Shown here: positions 6,201 to 8,251 of the stretch, in pieces
How positions within the stretch are numbered: the stretch's first letter is position 1
Layout: each line of letters opens with the position of its first letter
Assembly: GCA_017456465.1 (NCBI GenBank)
Contig: JAFTJJ010000041.1
Location: 1-8,251, forward strand
DNA: 8,251 nucleotides
From: Clostridia bacterium
GTDB taxonomy: Bacteria; Bacillota; Clostridia; Christensenellales; UBA1242
Reading direction: 5' to 3'
Made by a program: the position numbers and the translations under genes
Notes under the pieces: generated by a model
The model's database searches: none
What the model was told of the DNA's origin: nothing
Seen by the model: the letters and a program-made list of their open reading frames with translations, nothing else

Positions 6201-6234
6201 ATCTCTTCGCAAAAGCTGTCTTTTGCGAAGAGAT
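6201..6234. repeat. Perfect 15-bp hairpin with 4-base loop
   Basis: ATCTCTTCGCAAAAG (6201-6215) and its exact reverse complement (6220-6234) flank the loop CTGT. On the plus strand a short TTTT follows (6234-6237), so it could be a weak terminator, but no plus-strand gene ends nearby. On the minus strand it lies just upstream of the small ORF at 6162 and its base overlaps an ATG (6202-6200), so it could instead be a leader structure. Confidence 0.85.
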
Positions 6235-6401
6235 TTTAAAAAGTTTGTTAACAACTCCGCACAAAACCGCACACTTATGTCATTGATAAAAAATGTTTTC
6301 AAACAAAAAAATTCTTTCCCCTACCCAAAATTTTTTAAATAAAAGACCATCCATCAAGGCAGATAACATAAAATTAATGTGGTCTCAAACAAAGTCAACA
6401 C

Positions 6402-6438
6402 AAAACAAAAAGTCAGTTCAATAAAAATTTGAACTGAC
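6402..6438 (-). terminator. Intrinsic terminator of the metallopeptidase gene
   Basis: Read on the minus strand, GTCAGTTCAA (6438-6429) pairs with TTGAACTGAC (6421-6412) across a 7-base loop, and TTTTTGTTTT follows (6411-6402). It lies about 33 bases after the stop of the 6472-7149 gene. Confidence 0.85.
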
Positions 6439-6453
6439 GATTTGAACTGACGA
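6428..6453. repeat. Tandem 13-base duplication of a terminator arm
   Basis: TTTGAACTGACGA occurs twice head to tail (6428-6440 and 6441-6453). Both copies contain the arm able to pair with GTCAGTTCAA at 6412-6421, so two alternative hairpins can form. This looks like a recent local slippage duplication. Confidence 0.9.
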
Positions 6454-6471
6454 CATGTTTTGGTTATTTAG

Positions 6472-7149
6472 TTATTTTCGTTTAAACATTTCCAAGAGAA
6501 ATCCATATTCTTTAATTTTTTCTCTGCGCTGTTTTGCGTCAGAAAGAAAAGTTTGAACAAGTGACCAAAATTTCTTTGAGTGATTGAACTCAACCATGTG
6601 GCAGAGTTCATGAACAATCACATAGTCAATAATAGCAGGCGGAAGCATAACGACTCTCCAGTTGAATGTGATCACATTTTTATTGTTGCAAGCCCCCCAT
6701 CTCCCTTTTGAATCATTAATTTTGAGATCCTGAGGAAACAATTTCAGTTTACTTGCGATTTCTTGTGTTCTTTTGAACAGAATGTCTTTTGCTTGTTTTC
6801 TGTACCAAGTTTTAATCATTGACAAAATTTTGGAATCCTCTGCCCCGTTTGGAACAAGAATTGAAAAATTTTCACCAACAGCAATTTTCTTTCCTGACCA
6901 CTTGCAAAGAGAATATTTTGCACCAAGAAAAAGCAAAACACTATAATTCATAACATCATAATAAGTATTTTTATTATTTTCAATTGCAGCAAGCTTTGAT
7001 GTGAGCCATGACTGTTTTTCAAAAATAAACTTGTCAATGTCGCTCTGCCTTGCGCGTGATGGAGCACGAACAACAACCCTTCCATCTTTCATGATGCAAA
7101 GTGAGAGTGTTCTTCTGTTTGATTTTAAAATCAAGTCTGGCGATATCAA
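6472..7149 (-). CDS. YgjP/DUF45-family zinc metallopeptidase (M48-like)
   Basis: The 225-residue protein belongs to the YgjP-like metallopeptidase family (formerly DUF45), single-domain cytoplasmic proteins with an SprT/WLM-type zinc site whose substrates are poorly known. The N-terminus (about 1-60) has the usual beta-rich start (RRTLSLCIMKDGRVVVRAP) followed by the helix that ends in KQSWLTSKL. The signature RWGAC is at 150-154. The active-site helix carries HELCH at 180-184, with zinc ligands H180 and H184 and catalytic E181. The expected third ligand is H190 in FNHSKKFW. All key residues are present and the length is normal for the family. The gene starts with TTG at 7149 and has its own likely promoter and terminator, so it is a single-gene unit divergent from the PadR gene. 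Family assignment is firm; the biological substrate is unknown. Confidence 0.92.
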   Translation of the reverse strand: MISPDLILKSNRRTLSLCIMKDGRVVVRAPSRARQSDIDKFIFEKQSWLTSKLAAIENNKNTYYDVMNYSVLLFLGAKYSLCKWSGKKIAVGENFSILVPNGAEDSKILSMIKTWYRKQAKDILFKRTQEIASKLKLFPQDLKINDSKGRWGACNNKNVITFNWRVVMLPPAIIDYVIVHELCHMVEFNHSKKFWSLVQTFLSDAKQRREKIKEYGFLLEMFKRK

Positions 7150-7156
7150 TTTTTTG

Positions 7157-7161
7157 CCTCC
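7157..7161 (-). promoter_or_regulatory. Ribosome binding site for the TTG start at 7149
   Basis: GGAGG on the minus strand lies seven bases before TTG 7149-7147. No ATG or GTG is better placed, so the TTG start is well supported; it may moderate translation. Confidence 0.8.
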
Positions 7162-7178
7162 ACTTCTAATTTACAATA

Positions 7179-7206
7179 AGTATATTCCATAATTTTGAAA
7201 ATTCAA
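7179..7206 (-). promoter_or_regulatory. Probable promoter of the metallopeptidase gene
   Basis: On the minus strand TTGAAT (7206-7201), a 16-base spacer and TATACT (7184-7179) give a plausible sigma-A promoter about 30 bases ahead of the TTG start. Confidence 0.55.
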
Positions 7207-7292
7207 ACCAAAAAAGCCTGCTTTTATTTGAAATATTCTGGTTGTTTTTTGTGATTATTTGTCCTCTTCCCTCAAAAAACTCGCCAATTCGT

Positions 7293-7321
7293 TTGACTAG
7301 TTGAATTATATATTTTAAAAT
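7293..7321 (+). promoter_or_regulatory. Probable promoter of the padR-like gene
   Basis: TTGACT (7293-7298), a 17-base spacer and TAAAAT (7316-7321) form a good sigma-A promoter. The start site would be near 7328, leaving a leader of about 27 bases with AAGGGA at 7339-7344 as ribosome binding site. Confidence 0.65.
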
Positions 7322-7324
7322 ATA
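7309..7324. promoter_or_regulatory. Candidate PadR operator palindrome over the -10 box
   Basis: TATATTTTAAAATATA is a perfect 16-bp palindrome covering the -10 box of the padR-like promoter. PadR proteins bind AT-rich palindromes as dimers and often repress their own genes, so autoregulation is a reasonable inference. The site consists only of A and T, so chance is a real alternative. Confidence 0.4.
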
Positions 7325-7354
7325 AGTAAAATTAATATAAGGGAAAGTCTAAGT

Positions 7355-8251
7355 ATGTCTGGAATTGATAGCGATTTGATCCGTGGACACATTGACACCA
7401 TCATTTTGAAAACCCTTTTTGATGGTGACAAATACGGATATGAAATTTTGGATGAAGTTGCAAAAAAAAGTGGCGGTGCTTATGAACTCAAACAGCCAAC
7501 ACTTTACAGTTGCTTAAAGCGCCTTGAGGGTCAAGGCCTTATTTCATCATATTGGGTTGACAGTGAAATTGGCGGAAAAAGACATTATTATTGCCTCACT
7601 GATAATGGAAAAGAAACATATATTCAAAATCAAAAAGATTGGCTGCGATCTCGACAAATTATTGACAATCTCATTTGGGAAGAAGCAACACACCTCCCTG
7701 ATCACGAGATCATAACTGAAAAACCAGAAAACTCAAACACAGTGGAAAATGTTGATGAAAAAAACGAAACACCAACAAACACCGACAATTCATCTTCTGA
7801 TGAAACAAAAACTGAAGACTCCCCTGCTCCAATTCTTGAACAAAATGAATCATCTGCGGAAGACAACACTCCTCACCAAGATGAAGTGTCTCAATCGGAA
7901 AACGACTCTGATGAATCAACTGATATCATGCAACTCCTCGGTCATTATGACTTCCAAAACACAACATCACAAGTTGACGAAAGCACACAAAAGCTTGATG
8001 AGGCTTCTGATGATTTGAACAAAGCCGAAGAAAATTACACAAATTCATTCCTCGAAAGTTTTGCAAAACACTACCTTTCTGAAGAAATTCAAGAAAAAAC
8101 TGAAGATCAGGCTTTTGAGAATGTCAACGATGAATTGCCAGAAATTACGGATGATTTCAACATAGATATGGATTCATATTTGAATTCTGAAAACAACTTT
8201 TTCGAATCAAAGGAAATGAAAGACAAGACGAATTTCATCACTCCAAACATC
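7355..8251 (+). CDS. PadR-family repressor with a long acidic C-terminal extension (3' end outside window)
   Basis: The frame opens at ATG 7355 (AAGGGA ten bases upstream) and stays open for 299 codons to the window edge. Residues about 6-90 are a clear PadR winged-helix domain: LIRGHIDTIILKTLFDGDKYGYEILDE, recognition helix LKQPTLYSCLKRLEGQGLI, and the wing SSYWVDSEIGGKRHYYCLTDNGK. Family members are dimeric DNA-binding repressors that respond to phenolics, drugs or other stress signals. Most are about 100-180 residues. Here, after W107, a low-complexity Asp/Glu/Ser/Thr/Asn-rich linker runs to about 190, followed by possible helical pieces (SFLESFAKHYLSEEIQEK) to 299. The usual PadR C-terminal dimerisation helices are short or absent, so the tail may replace them or bind a partner. 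There is no membrane segment in the visible part. Promoter and palindrome overlap, suggesting autoregulation. Target genes probably lie to the right. Confidence 0.88.
   Translation, partial: MSGIDSDLIRGHIDTIILKTLFDGDKYGYEILDEVAKKSGGAYELKQPTLYSCLKRLEGQGLISSYWVDSEIGGKRHYYCLTDNGKETYIQNQKDWLRSRQIIDNLIWEEATHLPDHEIITEKPENSNTVENVDEKNETPTNTDNSSSDETKTEDSPAPILEQNESSAEDNTPHQDEVSQSENDSDESTDIMQLLGHYDFQNTTSQVDESTQKLDEASDDLNKAEENYTNSFLESFAKHYLSEEIQEKTEDQAFENVNDELPEITDDFNIDMDSYLNSENNFFESKEMKDKTNFITPNI

Larger units (their letters stand above)
5572..6471. other. 900-base gene-poor, AT-rich interval
   Basis: No convincing protein gene of ordinary size is seen on either strand. The interval holds the terminator at 5685-5719, a perfect 15-bp hairpin at 6201-6234, a short minus-strand ORF with a good ribosome binding site (6070-6162), a 10-base-period direct repeat of CCGCACA at 6257-6273, and the minus-strand terminator with tandem repeat at 6402-6453. 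From about 5730 to 6065 nothing stands out apart from AT-richness and scattered stops; no tRNA-like fold or recognisable RNA gene was found. It may be decayed sequence, or may hold a small RNA that cannot be recognised by eye. Confidence 0.6.

Noticed and set aside
6344..6385. Inverted repeat AGACCA/TGGTCT as a second minus-strand terminator
   Set aside because: The stem is only 6 bp with a 30-base loop, too weak, and a much better terminator lies just upstream at 6402-6438.
7524..8018. Alternative frames of 63-89 codons within the PadR gene region
   Set aside because: The PadR frame is open across the whole region and has clear homology; the alternatives have repetitive Lys/Thr/Gln-rich translations typical of out-of-frame reading.

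Overview
The window looks like chromosomal DNA from a low-GC Gram-positive bacterium, most likely an uncultured member of the Clostridia or a neighbouring Firmicutes class. The grounds are the AT-rich base composition, strong AGGAG-type ribosome binding sites, near-consensus TTGACA/TATAAT promoters, U-tailed hairpin terminators, TGG for Trp with TGA used as a stop, and a tyrosine recombinase that reads like the conserved stand-alone clostridial Xer-type enzyme. Assignment below class level is not possible from the sequence alone.

Layout. Positions 2-2046 (+): the end of a gene entering from the left, followed by three tightly spaced small genes of unknown function (206-850, 871-1422, 1522-2046), each with its own ribosome binding site, closed by a bidirectional hairpin terminator at 2053-2079. 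The proteins from 871 and 1522 appear to be diverged copies of one architecture. Positions 2102-3157 (-): a 351-residue tyrosine recombinase with all catalytic residues, convergent with the first block, and apparently read from a promoter that abuts its start codon. Positions 3304-4590 (+): an intact seryl-tRNA synthetase (serS) behind a perfect TTGACA-18-TATAAT promoter with a leader too short for a T-box, closed by a strong terminator. Positions 4750-5571 (+): a single-gene unit of unknown function with its own strong extended -10 promoter.

Positions 5572-6471 form a 900-base stretch without a convincing gene. It holds a terminator, a perfect 15-bp hairpin, a possible 30-residue hydrophobic small ORF on the minus strand, and a terminator whose arm is tandemly duplicated. 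Positions 6472-7149 (-): a zinc metallopeptidase of the YgjP/DUF45 family with a TTG start. Diverging from it, positions 7355-8251 (+, running off the window) encode a PadR-type repressor whose winged-helix domain is followed by an unusually long acidic tail. A 16-bp palindrome over its -10 box is a candidate operator.

serS and the recombinase look like stable housekeeping genes. The flanking blocks (0-2 kb and 4.7-8.2 kb) look like accessory or lineage-specific material. No complete mobile element, CRISPR array, rRNA or tRNA gene was seen. The best leads for something undescribed are the left-hand operon with its diverged paralogue pair, the orphan gene at 4750, and the structured gap around 6070-6453.
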